DNA of 64,000 nt from positions 3,805,501 to 3,869,500 of the forward strand of contig NZ_CP127247.1 in the NCBI RefSeq assembly GCF_030285785.1, written 5' to 3'. Shown here in pieces: positions 18,136 through 27,576 of this stretch; position 1 is the stretch's first letter; the number at the start of each line of letters is the position of its first letter. This stretch comes from Parasedimentitalea psychrophila (GTDB taxonomy: Bacteria > Pseudomonadota > Alphaproteobacteria > Rhodobacterales > Rhodobacteraceae). The translations under genes were made by a program, and so were the position numbers. Below the pieces are notes generated by a model. It was given only the letters and a program-made list of their open reading frames with translations, ran no database searches and was not told where the DNA came from.

Positions 18136-18643
18136 CGCTCGTTCCCCCAGATGGGCACAAGACAACAACGATGAAGCCAAACGCTGGAATCTGAACTGCC
18201 CGCCATCAATAAATGTATAATGCAGGCAATAAATTCATCCTTAGCATGACATTGCCACATAATGCTCTACTTGTGGAATATCAACCAAGACTGGTGCATT
18301 ACGACATGCGTTCAGAATGTCAGACAAGGTGTCGGCGTATGGGTCGCGTTTCGGCACGGGGGCACTCAGGGATGATGACGAACTGTTCGAGTATTTCCTG
18401 CAGCCGATCGAGGACAAGGCCCGCACCTTCGCCTAGTCCTTGGCAAGCATGACGCTGACGACGCTGGAAAAGGCCAGGAACACCGTCGTCGGGGTCCTCT
18501 GGGGAGCAATCAACGGCGAGCTGGGCGCGCTCGATCTTACACAGATTGCACAGCCGAAGCTCGGCTCCGGTTGTGCGCTCGAGAGAAGGTGCCAATGCGA
18601 ATGGGTAATGTTGCATGGTATAAAAGGCAACAAATGGAGGAAC
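18136..18643. other. Decayed region upstream of repeat peptide
   Basis: About 500 bases. A 39-residue frame at 18317-18436 (with D-E-L-F-E-Y-F-L-Q-P-I-E-D) looks like a coding remnant but has no recognised family. The frame of the repeat peptide also extends upstream to 18440 without a convincing start. I treat the stretch as decayed coding sequence of unknown origin. Confidence 0.35.
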
Positions 18644-18859
18644 ATGGTTATGAAAAGAAATCGCATCGAGGACGAAGACATCGACGGCTGTGACATCGAT
18701 TTCACAGCCGAAGAGCAGACGAACGATGCGGATCTGCCCGAAGCGTCTGGTGGAGTAGGAGGCGCCGATGAGGAGCTGGACGGCTGCGATATTAATTTTG
18801 CAGCTGAGGTCGAGGCGGCCGATGAAGATTTGCCGCTGTCCACAGGAGGAGTTGGATAG
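18644..18859 (+). CDS. Acidic two-repeat Cys peptide
   Basis: A 71-residue acidic protein starting at ATG 18644 or 18650, right after a strong GGAGG at 18637-18641. It consists of two near-identical units of about 28 residues, each with the pattern (I/L)DGCDI(D/N)F, then AE, then DLP, then (S/T)GGVG, with one Cys per unit. Its stop touches the ATG of the amidase without any gap, so the two are surely co-expressed. The G-G-V at the end of each unit recalls processing or secretion leader motifs, but I know no family with certainty. No signal peptide, no membrane segment. It could be a secretion tag, an immunity peptide or a modified-peptide precursor; all are inference. Confidence 0.65.
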   Translation: MVMKRNRIEDEDIDGCDIDFTAEEQTNDADLPEASGGVGGADEELDGCDINFAAEVEAADEDLPLSTGGVG

Positions 18860-19651
18860 ATGGCATTCAAACTAACTTGGTTGGCAGAAACATTGCTGGA
18901 CGCGGGCGTGAAAGTCGCTGAAGATCCCGGCTGGCAAACCCATGGACGCCGTGAAATGGGTACTGTTCGCGGCGTGATGTGCCATCATACCGCTGGAGGT
19001 CTGAGTGGCAACTTCCCAAGCCATAGGGTCGTTCGCGTTGGTCGGAGCGACCTACCGGGCCCGCTTTCACAATTGGGGCTCGGCAGGGACGGTACTTTTT
19101 ATGTGATCGCTGCTGGCGTTGCAAACCATGCCGGGCGAGGCGAGTGGAAGGGAGTGACCACGGGCAACTCAAGCTTCATCGGTATTGAGGCCGAAAACAC
19201 CGGCCTTTCCAACGATTTTCCCTGGCCTGATGTGCAGATGGACGCCTATGCGCGCGGTTGTGCGGCAATCCTGAGCCATATCGGCGCTCCAGTGAGCATG
19301 TGTTGCGGACACAAAGAATGGACCAAACGAAAAATCGATCCGACCTTCGACATGAACAAAGGAAACCATGATGATATGGACATCTTTCGGGCGCGGGTAC
19401 AAGGGTTCATGGACGGTACTGGAGTGCCGAGACCGAGAACTCCAGCCGAGGACAACACAGGCCGTCCGACACTTCGCCGACCGGCATCGGGCGATCTGGT
19501 AAAAGAGATTCAGGCGAAGGTCGGGGTCGATACCGACGGAGACTTCGGTCCGAAAACGGAGGCGGCAATGCGGGCTTTCCAACGAAAACACGGGCTGGTG
19601 CCTGACGGGATCGTTGGACCTAAGACATGGGAGGCTCTCTCATCCGTCTGA
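18860..19651 (+). CDS. N-acetylmuramoyl-L-alanine amidase with peptidoglycan-binding domain
   Basis: A 263-residue cell-wall hydrolase. Residues 30-165 match the Amidase_2/PGRP fold, with zinc-ligand-like His in V-M-C-H-H-T-A, a G-I-E-A-E-N strand and C-G-H-K-E-W-T-K-R-K-I-D-P. Residues about 205-262 form a PG_binding_1 domain (D-G-D-F-G-P-K-T-E-A-A, G-I-V-G-P-K-T-W). Such enzymes cut the amide bond between MurNAc and the stem peptide. No signal peptide is seen, as in phage endolysins and some secreted toxins, so export would need a partner. It follows the repeat peptide with zero spacing and overlaps the exported protein gene downstream by 25 bp: a three-gene unit. Confidence 0.88.
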   Translation: MAFKLTWLAETLLDAGVKVAEDPGWQTHGRREMGTVRGVMCHHTAGGLSGNFPSHRVVRVGRSDLPGPLSQLGLGRDGTFYVIAAGVANHAGRGEWKGVTTGNSSFIGIEAENTGLSNDFPWPDVQMDAYARGCAAILSHIGAPVSMCCGHKEWTKRKIDPTFDMNKGNHDDMDIFRARVQGFMDGTGVPRPRTPAEDNTGRPTLRRPASGDLVKEIQAKVGVDTDGDFGPKTEAAMRAFQRKHGLVPDGIVGPKTWEALSSV

Positions 19652-20241
19652 TCTTTGCATATACAGGGCTGTCTCTAGCCCTTGCAACTACGACGGCGTC
19701 GCCTCTTTGGGCCGCGAGCGATTGTCCGAAATCGGTCTATGCGGCGGCACGGGAGGTTCGGGATGCGCTGTATGCGGAGGACGTAACAGCGCTCTCTGAA
19801 CTGATCCATGACGGATTGGGGGTTCGCGTCTCAACCGCCGCTTACGTAATAGCTGAGGAGGAGGATCTGGAGGGATCAGACAGGGTGTTGGACAGAGTGT
19901 TGGACCGAAATGCGGTCTGGGCGCTCTGGTCCGACCCTGAAACCTACTACTGGGGTGATAAGGAAGGGTCGGGAAAACCGATCGAAAGGACCGGTGCCGC
20001 ATTTGTGTCTGAATATGTTACCAATCAGGAGTTGCATTTCGAGACCGCAGAGCCGATCGCACATGATCCAGGAAAGGGCCGTGGGACAACCTTCGATAAC
20101 GCCGCAGACAAATATCCCGAGGAAGGGATTGTGGAATTTATCTCCGGGGAGCCGCCGGAAAACGGGGCGGCACTACGTTTGGCTTTCGCGCCTGAGGAGG
20201 GGTGCCAACGACTCGTTGGGCTCATTCTGGCGCGTTGGTAG
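19627..20241 (+). CDS. Exported protein of an uncharacterised family
   Basis: A 204-residue protein with a signal peptide of about 29 residues ending L-W-A-A-S. The mature part has patterns I have seen in a widespread uncharacterised exported family: L-I-H-D-G-L-G-V-R-V-S, a central Y-Y-W-G-D-K-E-G-S-G-K-P-I, F-V-S-E-Y-V, a Y-P-E-E-G-I-V-E-F and a final L-V-G-L-I. The start overlaps the amidase end by 25 bp in another frame, which suggests translational coupling. Given its position it may be a periplasmic partner of, or protector against, the amidase; that is inference. Confidence 0.7.
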   Translation: MGGSLIRLIFAYTGLSLALATTTASPLWAASDCPKSVYAAAREVRDALYAEDVTALSELIHDGLGVRVSTAAYVIAEEEDLEGSDRVLDRVLDRNAVWALWSDPETYYWGDKEGSGKPIERTGAAFVSEYVTNQELHFETAEPIAHDPGKGRGTTFDNAADKYPEEGIVEFISGEPPENGAALRLAFAPEEGCQRLVGLILARW

Positions 20242-20303
20242 CCGCGAGGACGTGCTATCAGGCGGATTCTAACTAGTCTCTGCTTCCGCCAGATTACCGG
20301 AAT

Positions 20304-20693
20304 TTATGCCGAACAAAGCTGGCGCCACTCCGCGAGAACGGCGGTGCGGTTGAGCTTGGAATTGGCGCGTGAATAAAGGTGGTGCTCCAGATTGAAATGG
20401 TTGTGCACCGAAGAATGAACGGAGGCGGCTTTCTGCAGACTTCGCATGCTCTGGAACCGCTGCATCGCCCGTTCTCGCCTTCGAAACGGAAGATGCGAAT
20501 TTTCGCCTCTGTTGTTCTGCCAGCGACCGGTTTCTTGATTCTGGGCGTTCCCAATTGCCTTCATCGCAGCGCTGTAGGAGCGAAATTTATCGGTCACCAT
20601 GACATGTGGTTGACCGTAGAGATTCATCAATTTCCGGAGAAATTTCAATGCACTTTTCTTATCCCGACTCTTCGTGACATAGAACTCAAGCAC
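20304..20693 (-). pseudogene. IS6-family transposase C-terminal part
   Basis: 129 residues matching the second half of IS6/IS26-type transposases: L-E-F-Y-V-T-K-S-R-D, V-T-D-K-F-R-S-Y, and R-G-E-N-S-H-L-P-F-R-R-R-E-R with the catalytic Glu. The N-terminal half is missing and a different IS begins at the upstream side. A small related scrap is at 18068-18135. Confidence 0.85.
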
Positions 20694-20714
20694 TTCACCC
20701 GAACGGGCGCTTGG

Positions 20715-21158
20715 GTTCGATCACTCCTAGAATGCAAGCCGACCCGGGTTGTCACCGTCGCCATCGCCAACAAGACTGCCCGTACCGCATGGGCATTGCT
20801 CGCGAAGGGAGAAAGCTACAAGGCCACATCGGCCGTCTGAACGAATGGCCGCCAGTTTGCCGCCTGGTTGGGGTTGGTTCCTAAACAACGATCAAGCGGA
20901 GGGAAGACCAGGCTGTTTGGGATCAGCAAGCGTGGTGTTCGATACCTGCGCACGCTGATGATCCACGGTGCCCGAGCTGTTCTGGGTAAGGCGAGTGGGA
21001 AAACCGATCCAAGAAGCCATAGGATTGGCCGAATGCGCGAACGCCGACATCCGAATGTTGTCACTGTCGCACTCGGCAACAAGAACGCCAGGATCGTTTG
21101 GTCAGTGTTGTCGCGGCAAGAAGGCTATCGCCCTGATCAGACGGCGTCGGCAATCTGA
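20715..21158 (+). pseudogene. Two joined IS110-family C-terminal fragments
   Basis: Two copies of the end of an IS110 transposase lie in tandem. The first (20715-20840) encodes L-L-E-C-K-P-T-R-V-V-T-V-A and ends in a stop. The second (from about 20844) encodes N-G-R-Q-F-A-A-W-L-G-L-V-P-K-Q and ends with a related V-V-T-V-A-L-G-N-K-N-A-R at 21158. Both lack the N-terminal DEDD domain. Their similarity indicates two insertions or a rearranged duplication. Confidence 0.75.
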
Positions 21159-21278
21159 CGGCGGCTAAAAATCAACTGAGAAAAGGAAGTTAATCCCGGA
21201 ATATTGCCGCAAACTGCCAGGAGACGGAGGAAAGGTCACCCCGATCGCTTCTCGAACCTGATGTGCGGATCGGCACGG

Positions 21279-21430
21279 TCAAAAGCCGCTCTCCGAGTTT
21301 TCGATCTGTTTCGCCAGCTTCTTCACAAAGTTCCGGCCCGGTGGAGCGATGATCCCATATTCCATCAAATGACCACGGAGTGCATTGATCAGTTGATTGC
21401 ATTGCCGAACCAAAAGATCACGAATCTTAA
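21279..21430 (-). pseudogene. IS110-family internal fragment
   Basis: About 50 codons on the minus strand read Q-L-I-N-A-L-R-G-H-L-M-E-Y-G-I and G-R-N-F-V-K-K-L-A-K, the linker region of IS110 transposases, then a stop. It has the opposite orientation to the neighbouring IS110 pieces. Confidence 0.65.
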
Positions 21431-21527
21431 ACACATTGATCGGGATTGCTGTACGGCAGTCTTCACTGGCTCAAACCGCATCGTCGGCCGGACTGAGCAG
21501 CCCCACTTGCGTGGTCCAAGTTGAAAG

Positions 21528-22343
21528 TTAGTGCATGGTTGGCCTTTGGTCCACCGGTACGATGGCCTCAGGCGCTGGTGGGCGGTAGCCCAGAGCACTG
21601 TGGGGTCGTTTGGTGTTGTAGTGTTTCCTCCAGCTTTCGATGACGATCTGGGCTTCGCGTAGCGAGTAGAATATCTCACCGTTGAGTAATTCGTCTCGCA
21701 TTCGCCCGTTGAAACTTTCGCAGTATCCGTTCTCCCAAGGAGACCCAGGTTCGATATAGGCGGTCTTCGACCCAACGGCTTTGATCCAGCCCCTGACCGC
21801 CTCAGCAATAAACTCAGGGCCGTTGTTTGACCGAATGTACGCAGGCACGCCACGCAGGATAAACAGGTCCGTCAGCGCGTCGATGACTTCGGTCGAGTTC
21901 AGCTTCCGCTTCACCCGGATCGCCAAACATTCCCGACTGTGTTCGTCCAGAATGTTCAATGTCCTGAACGCCCTGCCATCATCGGTTCGGTGATGCACGA
22001 AGTCGTACGACCAGACATGATTGCGATACTCGGGACGTAGCCGGATACATGATCCGTCGTTTAGCCAGAGTCGCCCCTTCTTGGGTTGTTTCATAGGCAC
22101 TTTCAGCCCCTCACGTTTCCACAAACGCTCAACACGTTTGTCATTCACCTGCCAGCCTGCGTCTCGCAACAAGGCACCAACCCGACGATAGCCATATCGA
22201 CCGTACTGACGCGTCAGCTCGATCATGTCTGCGATCAGGCGTTCTTCGTCATCACGCCCCTGTGGTACTCGACGTTGCGTGGATCGGTGCTGGCCCAGGA
22301 CGTAGCACACACGACGCTCAGAAACCTTCATCTGGCTGCGCAC
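21528..22343 (-). pseudogene. IS3-family OrfB with active-site Asp to Asn change
   Basis: A 271-residue IS3-type (IS407-like) transposase, nearly full length, with an HTH_21-like start and an rve core: D in Y-D-F-V-H-H, the second site, and E in [12 protein letters not shown]. The second catalytic position, normally D in R-S-D-N-G-P-E-F, reads R-S-N-N-G-P-E-F, so the enzyme should be dead. The partner OrfA is truncated upstream. Confidence 0.85.
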
Positions 22344-22375
22344 ATGATCAATACAGGCACGTCGGCGCGAGGGGC

Positions 22376-22527
22376 TCAGAAGTTTCCCGATGCGGCCTCC
22401 CTCAAGATCAGTTTATCCAGTGTCAGGTCAGAAACCGCACGCCGAAGGCGCTCATTCTCTTTCTGAAGCCGCTTTAGTTCCTTGAGTTGTTCCGTTCCCA
22501 TTCCACCGTATTTCTTCTTCCAGCGAT
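22376..22527 (-). pseudogene. IS3-family OrfA 3' fragment
   Basis: About 50 codons of OrfA remain: W-K-K-K-Y-G-G-M-G, then the leucine-zipper stretch L-K-E-L-K-R-L-Q-K-E-N-E-R-L and the end A-S-G-N-F. The N-terminal HTH is gone, replaced by the tail of an IS110 element on the other strand. Confidence 0.75.
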
Positions 22528-22529
22528 AA

Positions 22530-22611
22530 CAGCTGTGATGCGTAAACTGCTGGTCATGGCAAACGCACTGGTGCGTGATGGGCGAAAATGGACTGAAACA
22601 CCGGCTTGACC
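22530..22611 (+). pseudogene. IS110-family extreme C-terminus
   Basis: The plus strand encodes M-R-K-L-L-V-M-A-N-A-L-V-R-D-G followed by K-W-T-E-T and a stop, the conserved end of many IS110 transposases. It abuts the truncated IS3 OrfA, so one insertion or deletion joined the two. Confidence 0.6.
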
Positions 22612-22659
22612 AATACGGATACTCGGGCATTTTGCAAATGCCCTGGCGGGCAGTGCAGT

Positions 22660-23415
22660 GCCCAATTCTGGCCCTCGATCATGAACAACCTGAAGAACAG
22701 GGGCATGGAGGATATCCTGATTGCCGTTGTGCCCTCTCATGGTATGCAAGCAAACCACTGTCGGGTGACAGACGGCCTGAAGGGCTTCCCTGATGCCATC
22801 AACGCCGCCTTCCCGGATACCACGGTTCAGACCTGTATTGTGCACCTTGTGCGCCATTTCTTGAATTTCTGCGGCTGGAAAGACCGCAAGAATGTGGCCA
22901 AAAGCCTGAAACGGGTCTATCGGGCCACGGATGACGCCGAGGCGGAGAAGGCCCTCGATGATTTCGAGGCTGAATGCGGCGAAAAATACCCCTCAATCGC
23001 ACCCTCGTGGCGACGCGCCTGGCAGGAGGTCATCCCGTTTTTTGTCTTCCCGCCAGCCGTGCGCAAAATCATCTACACGACGAATGCAATCGAGAGCCTG
23101 AACCGAGGGATCAGAAAAACCACCAAAACCCGTGGCAGCTCTCCAACAAATGACGCGGCGACCAAGCCGATTTACTTGGCCATTCGCAATTTCGAAAAGA
23201 CGGGACGGTGCGTCAGGGAGTGGGTTGCTGCCCGCAATCAGTTCGCTATTCTTACCCCGGAACAGTTCAACAGATGCCCCGTTTCAGCGGCATGGGCTGA
23301 TGGTCATACACAGAGTTTCGGATACTCCCGCCGTTTTCCTACTCCCGCCAAATTACGGCTTTCTTCTCGTCATCCAGCGCCGGTGATATTTGCATACACC
23401 GTATCCTCCAAATGA
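22660..23415 (+). pseudogene. IS256-family transposase C-terminal half with in-frame insert
   Basis: The C-terminal half of an IS256 transposase distinct from that at 13.7 kb: F-W-P-S-I-M-N-N-L-K-N-R-G, then D-G-L-K-G-F-P-D-A-I-N-A-A-F, C-I-V-H-L-V-R and N-A-I-E-S-L-N-R-G-I-R-K. Between I-A-V-V and D-G-L-K-G-F, where the family is normally continuous, 13 extra codons (39 bases near 22730-22770) are inserted. The N-terminal half is missing and the C-terminus is unusual. Confidence 0.75.
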
Positions 23416-23467
23416 TTTGGTAAACATGGTGTGTTCCGGTGACCGCCTGAATCCATCACCACTATTT

Positions 23468-24508
23468 TTAGGGGGGATTACCTATCCAAGGTCTATAAGG
23501 CAGTTCAGCATTGTTATCGCGGTTTATAGTCCGTAAACTTACGCTGCTGTGGATATCCGGCTTTCCCCTTGCAACACCTTGCGCATCGCGCATAGGCCAC
23601 TCGCGAATTTTTTTCCTGTACAATTTTGTCCAGAAACTGCTCCGAGAATTATTCATGAAACTGTTCGCATCTGCGACAAAGTCAATCTCGCTGCTGGGAA
23701 GGTCGAGAAAACTGTCATCCCAAATACGTAGCTGGCAATCAGTTGCATTATCAACCATCCACTTCAGAGAAATTCTGGATAATGTCCCATCCTCGTAGCC
23801 ACCACCTACATCAGTGTGCATTCCCGAAAACCAGACCTGTTTCATTGATTGGCTAGGTTCCGTCTCTACATCCCAAAGCTTTGGATGAAAAGATTTCCTT
23901 TCATCGTCAATGGCGAGTGCATGAAAAGCATTCTCGACACATCTACTTAAAGAAAAATCGTGGAATTTATGTCTAAAAAAGGGAATTGCATCCAAAAAGT
24001 GCGACAAAGATTTCAGCGGCGCTCCAAGAGCTGGCACCGTATCCCAAACACCCAGAAACTTGACTTTGATCCACATGGTATGATGGCGTTCACAGAATTC
24101 TTTGGCCAATTTCTTGCGCTTTTCGGCGTTGCGAATTTTGTATATTTTGTAAGCTATATCAATTAGCTCCGGGCGAGATTTTGGCAAGATGCCAAATAAA
24201 TTGATGAATCCAGTTAGGCTTCGAACTGTCGCAGCACCACGGCTAAATCCAAAAAGGTATATTTGATCTTCAGTTTCATAATTGTCGAAAATAAACCTAT
24301 AACATTCGATTATGTTCTTACTTATTCCAGCTCCACTAACTTTGCCTGACAACCACCAGCGATCGGTGCCAAGTCCACGGTCATAAAATGCTATTTGTTT
24401 TGGAGTGCGGTTCTCGACAGCCTTGAAAAGCTTGTAGACGTTTGAATCTGAGCCTGTTCCGCCATCTTGCCCAGTTCCATCTGAAAATAAGACAATATTT
24501 TTTGACAT
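23468..24508 (-). CDS. DUF2235 alpha/beta hydrolase (Tle1-like lipase family)
   Basis: A 346-residue protein of the DUF2235 family, which includes T6SS phospholipase effectors of the Tle1 type. It starts with I-V-L-F-S-D-G-T-G-Q, has the nucleophile elbow G-F-S89-R-G-A, V-W-D156-T-V, and the H231-T-D-V-G-G-G-Y motif, a complete apparent Ser-Asp-His set. No signal peptide. The last residues W-I-G-N-P-P are encoded by an IS3-type terminal inverted repeat at 23471-23482, so the native C-terminus is probably lost. DNA here is clearly more AT-rich than the cargo genes to its left. With the helical protein and lipoprotein genes further right on the same strand it may form a phospholipase toxin-immunity or defence set; this is inference. 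Confidence 0.8.
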   Translation of the reverse strand: MSKNIVLFSDGTGQDGGTGSDSNVYKLFKAVENRTPKQIAFYDRGLGTDRWWLSGKVSGAGISKNIIECYRFIFDNYETEDQIYLFGFSRGAATVRSLTGFINLFGILPKSRPELIDIAYKIYKIRNAEKRKKLAKEFCERHHTMWIKVKFLGVWDTVPALGAPLKSLSHFLDAIPFFRHKFHDFSLSRCVENAFHALAIDDERKSFHPKLWDVETEPSQSMKQVWFSGMHTDVGGGYEDGTLSRISLKWMVDNATDCQLRIWDDSFLDLPSSEIDFVADANSFMNNSRSSFWTKLYRKKIREWPMRDAQGVARGKPDIHSSVSLRTINRDNNAELPYRPWIGNPP

Positions 24509-24941
24509 CTGATCGCTTCTTTCTAGCTAGTGCATTATCTAAAAGAAAATGTTCTAATCGACATTCCCTAATTGAAATACCTTGCTCCTGCAAGTTGTGG
24601 CTATTTTGGATCCCAATCAAGCGCTCTAGCGCAAGTTGCACCTTGCTTCGGGCATCTGTCACTTGAATCGAGCACAATTTTTGTTCTCGGTGGTGGGATT
24701 GACCTAGCTTTTGGTATGATCAACACCCATTTGGACAGACCCGTAGGGCCGCTTTTCTTTAGTTCTGCCATTGACGCCGTCACATCGAAGTCGGCGGCGC
24801 GCGAAACCGATCGATGGTCACGAGGATGAAGTTCACCAGATCGCCGCTGACGGCGACCTCGGGCATTTTGAATGTAATAGAACAGGCGCGGCGAACAGTT
24901 CCCGCCCCGGTCTTTATAACCTGGGTTTGCAGTCTGGGGCG
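24509..24941. other. Gap between DUF2235 gene and helical-protein gene
   Basis: About 430 bases, AT-rich to 24620 and then more GC-rich, suggesting a join between sequences of different origin near 24620-24700. A short minus-strand frame ending at 24601 has no family features. No terminator was identified. Confidence 0.4.
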
Positions 24942-25301
24942 CTATGTCAGAACCTTGATCAGGCGTGCAAGAATCGATGCAACCTTCGCCGTTGATTCTA
25001 GTACTTTGGCCACCGTTTTGACGGTTTTGACGAATTTATTGATCTCTCGAACGTGCTGACGCAGACGCTTCTCCGCCTCAGACTGACCCAGCTGCGTGGC
25101 TTGAAAGGCCAACTCCGCTTTGAAAATCAATTGATCATTTTGGGCCATTTTTGCCCGATCTGCCCGCAGCGCGTTGAGTGTCGCCATGTCTTTCTTCTTA
25201 GCCGTCGCGCGAATCTCAGCCGTATTCACGCGGTAAAGTACGTTCTGCCGGTTGCGAAGCTGCTGGAAATACTCGATTGAGATCGCCGTTTCTTCAACCA
25301 T
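24942..25301 (-). CDS. Small helical protein, unknown
   Basis: A 119-residue, basic, almost wholly helical protein with coiled-coil-like heptads in the middle (residues about 30-80) and a C-terminal amphipathic helix. No recognised family, no signal peptide. ATG 25301 follows a strong GGAGGGG, and the lipoprotein gene stops 3 bp upstream, so the two form an operon. It may contact membranes or the lipoprotein, but nothing in the sequence fixes a function. Confidence 0.65.
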   Translation of the reverse strand: MVEETAISIEYFQQLRNRQNVLYRVNTAEIRATAKKKDMATLNALRADRAKMAQNDQLIFKAELAFQATQLGQSEAEKRLRQHVREINKFVKTVKTVAKVLESTAKVASILARLIKVLT

Positions 25302-25304
25302 AAT

Positions 25305-26243
25305 TCACCCCTCCACTTTTTCAACTAGTGTTTTTAGCGATTCGAGATATTTGACGACCTCCTCTGGCGACCCGGGTGAACGTAGCGCATCTGCTAGGGT
25401 GGAGTGGACGCGGGCAATCATGCCAACCTCGTAAATCACTGTGCCCTTATAATATTTCATGAACGCTTGATGCTCGGCTTGAAGAGCCTTGATCGCGGCC
25501 TTATACCCGGTAGCGCCCTGTGTCTCTACGTCATAGTTTAGAACCGCATTATTCCTAGTCGTTAGCGCCTCAGATCGGATTTTGAAATCCCCATCAATAC
25601 CAAGGTTAATCAGATGCAATTGAAGTTCCCGTACTATCGTGGCAACGTCCTTCTCGGACTTCAGAACAACCGACCGCATTTTCTTGTAACGAAGAGTAGC
25701 AATTACTTCGCTCACAACTGCAGTTTCAGCACTTTCGCGCTCGGATCTGTCCTTTAGGAACTCCAATAGAGTTGCAGATTCCGCTGCTTTAGCAAAATCC
25801 GTTAAAGCTGTCAGAGCCGATGAATATCCTGAAATGACCTCCTCTTCGAGCGATGCGTCCGTTAATAGCGACAAGGCCGAAACATAAGTTGTGAGAGCTG
25901 TCATCTTTCTCTGTGCCGACGTCGCTTCGTTTTGAACCGGTTTTCTGTTGCCGAGGACCACTTTTTCAACGATGCAATTTGAGGCTGGCACGCTAGTGTC
26001 ACCCGCCATGACAAAATTGCAATCATCGCTAAGCAACCAAACATCCCCAGAAGCAGCCGAGACATCGAGCTCCGCTTCAGCAGCAGCGTCAAGCCCTGGC
26101 TTCAGTTTTTGGGCCAGTTTTTTTTTCGTATTTTGTGCAAGCTCGCTCAGTGCAGAGAATTCAGTAGTGACACGTTCGGTCGTGCAAGCAGAAAATGCCC
26201 CCAATACAAAACAAATAGTCAAAATTCTATTCACCAAAATCAC
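25305..26243 (-). CDS. Predicted lipoprotein, unknown
   Basis: A 312-residue protein with a lipoprotein signal peptide: hydrophobic L-T-I-C-F-V-L-G-A-F-S-A followed by Cys20. The residue after Cys is Thr, so sorting to the outer membrane is plausible. The rest is mostly helical, with Ala-rich stretches and two Cys in residues 72-90. I recognise no domain. It is first in an operon with the 119-residue protein. A lipoprotein near a DUF2235 lipase could be a periplasmic immunity protein, as in T6SS Tle1 pairs, but this is a guess from context. Confidence 0.7.
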   Translation of the reverse strand: MILVNRILTICFVLGAFSACTTERVTTEFSALSELAQNTKKKLAQKLKPGLDAAAEAELDVSAASGDVWLLSDDCNFVMAGDTSVPASNCIVEKVVLGNRKPVQNEATSAQRKMTALTTYVSALSLLTDASLEEEVISGYSSALTALTDFAKAAESATLLEFLKDRSERESAETAVVSEVIATLRYKKMRSVVLKSEKDVATIVRELQLHLINLGIDGDFKIRSEALTTRNNAVLNYDVETQGATGYKAAIKALQAEHQAFMKYYKGTVIYEVGMIARVHSTLADALRSPGSPEEVVKYLESLKTLVEKVEG

Positions 26244-26440
26244 CTCCGAAAGATAAATTTCGTTTTAAAGAAACATGCCACAACTACTGGGTATAATCAA
26301 CAATAATTCATTCTCCCGGAATAATGACGCTTTGGGCTCAAAAATGGGAGTTGGCGGCGCTTTGGCCGAAAGGCAGCTGGGGTTTCAACGGATCGACGCG
26401 GGGTAATCCCCCCATTTTTAATGGGGCTCAGCCATAGAAT

Positions 26441-27241
26441 TCACGCGGCCATTTTCAGTTTCATGGCAGGGGTGATCCCGCCGATGCCCATGTTGGGTCG
26501 GTCGTTGTTGTATGTCCATAGCCATTCAGTGGCCTGTTCCTGAGCCTCCTCTATCGTTTCAAAGATGTTCTGCCCCAGCCATTCTCCGCGAACCGTGCGG
26601 TTGTAGCGCTCGATGTAGGCGTTCTGCTGAGGTTTTCCGGGTTGGATGTATTGGATGGCAATGTCTTGTTTTTCGGCCCATGTCATTAGTTTGGCACTGA
26701 CATATTCCGGCCCGTTGTCCACACGAATAATCTTCGGTTTGCCGCGCCATTCAATGATCTGGTTCAAGTTGCGCACAACCCTTTCCGCAGGCAGCGAAAA
26801 GTCGACCTCGATACCCAAACCCTCACGATTGAAGTCATCCAGAACGTTCAACGTCCTGATCGACCGCCCATCCGCCAGTTGATCGGCCATGAAGTCCATC
26901 GACCATGTGTGATTGGGCACGTCAGGCACGGCCAACGCCTCCGGTTTATCCCGCTTCAGGCGCTTTCTGGGCATAATCCGCAGGTTCAGTTCCAGCTCGC
27001 AGTAAATCCGGTAAACACGTTTGTGGTTCCAGCCGAAGCCTTTGACGTTGCGCAGATACAAAAAGCACAGGCCAAAACCCCAGGTGCGCCGGTTGCTCGT
27101 CAGCTTCACAAGCCATTCGGCAATTTTGGCGTTCTCATCGCATAGCTCGCGCTCGTAACGATAACAGGTCTCGCTGATGAAAAATGTCCGGCAGGCCAGC
27201 GCGATGCTGACCCTGTGGTGTGCGACCGCATGAACCGCCAT
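26441..27241 (-). CDS. IS3-family transposase OrfB
   Basis: A 266-residue integrase-core transposase with the DDE set present: D in W-S-M-D-F-M-A, D in R-V-D-N-G-P-E-Y and E in Y-I-E-R-Y-N-R. An HTH_21-like segment occupies the first 80 residues. In this family OrfB is made as a fusion with OrfA by programmed -1 frameshifting. OrfA ends 20 bp upstream, consistent with this. It appears functional. Confidence 0.92.
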   Translation of the reverse strand: MAVHAVAHHRVSIALACRTFFISETCYRYERELCDENAKIAEWLVKLTSNRRTWGFGLCFLYLRNVKGFGWNHKRVYRIYCELELNLRIMPRKRLKRDKPEALAVPDVPNHTWSMDFMADQLADGRSIRTLNVLDDFNREGLGIEVDFSLPAERVVRNLNQIIEWRGKPKIIRVDNGPEYVSAKLMTWAEKQDIAIQYIQPGKPQQNAYIERYNRTVRGEWLGQNIFETIEEAQEQATEWLWTYNNDRPNMGIGGITPAMKLKMAA

Positions 27242-27261
27242 CTCCTTGCGCAGGGATGGCC

Positions 27262-27576
27262 TTAGTGCTTTTTTCCGAGCGCCTCCTTCAGAAGCTCATT
27301 CTGCATGCTCATCTCTGCATACATCTTCTTAAGCCGCCGGTTTTGCTCCGCCAAATCTTTCATCTCGCCAATCAGCGATGCATCCATGCCACCAAATTTG
27401 GCCCGCCACTTGTAAAAGGAGGCGCTGCTCATCCCATGCTCCCGGCACAGTTCAGACACAGGCACACCGCCCTCTGCCTGCTTCAGGATGCCCATGATCT
27501 GTGCGTCGCTATATCGTGCTGTCTTCATCAAAAATCTCCTCAGATATCTTGCCGAGAAAATTCTACTGTTGAACAC
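27262..27576 (-). CDS. IS3-family transposase OrfA
   Basis: A 104-residue protein with an N-terminal HTH ([28 protein letters not shown]) and a leucine-zipper-like region ending L-K-E-A-L-G-K-K. It binds the element ends and provides the N-terminus of the fused transposase. The gene is intact. Confidence 0.9.
   Translation of the reverse strand: MFNSRIFSARYLRRFLMKTARYSDAQIMGILKQAEGGVPVSELCREHGMSSASFYKWRAKFGGMDASLIGEMKDLAEQNRRLKKMYAEMSMQNELLKEALGKKH

Noticed and set aside
23468-24508. DUF2235 gene as proof of a type VI secretion locus
   Set aside because: No VgrG, PAAR, Hcp or sheath gene is present in the window; only the hydrolase family supports it.
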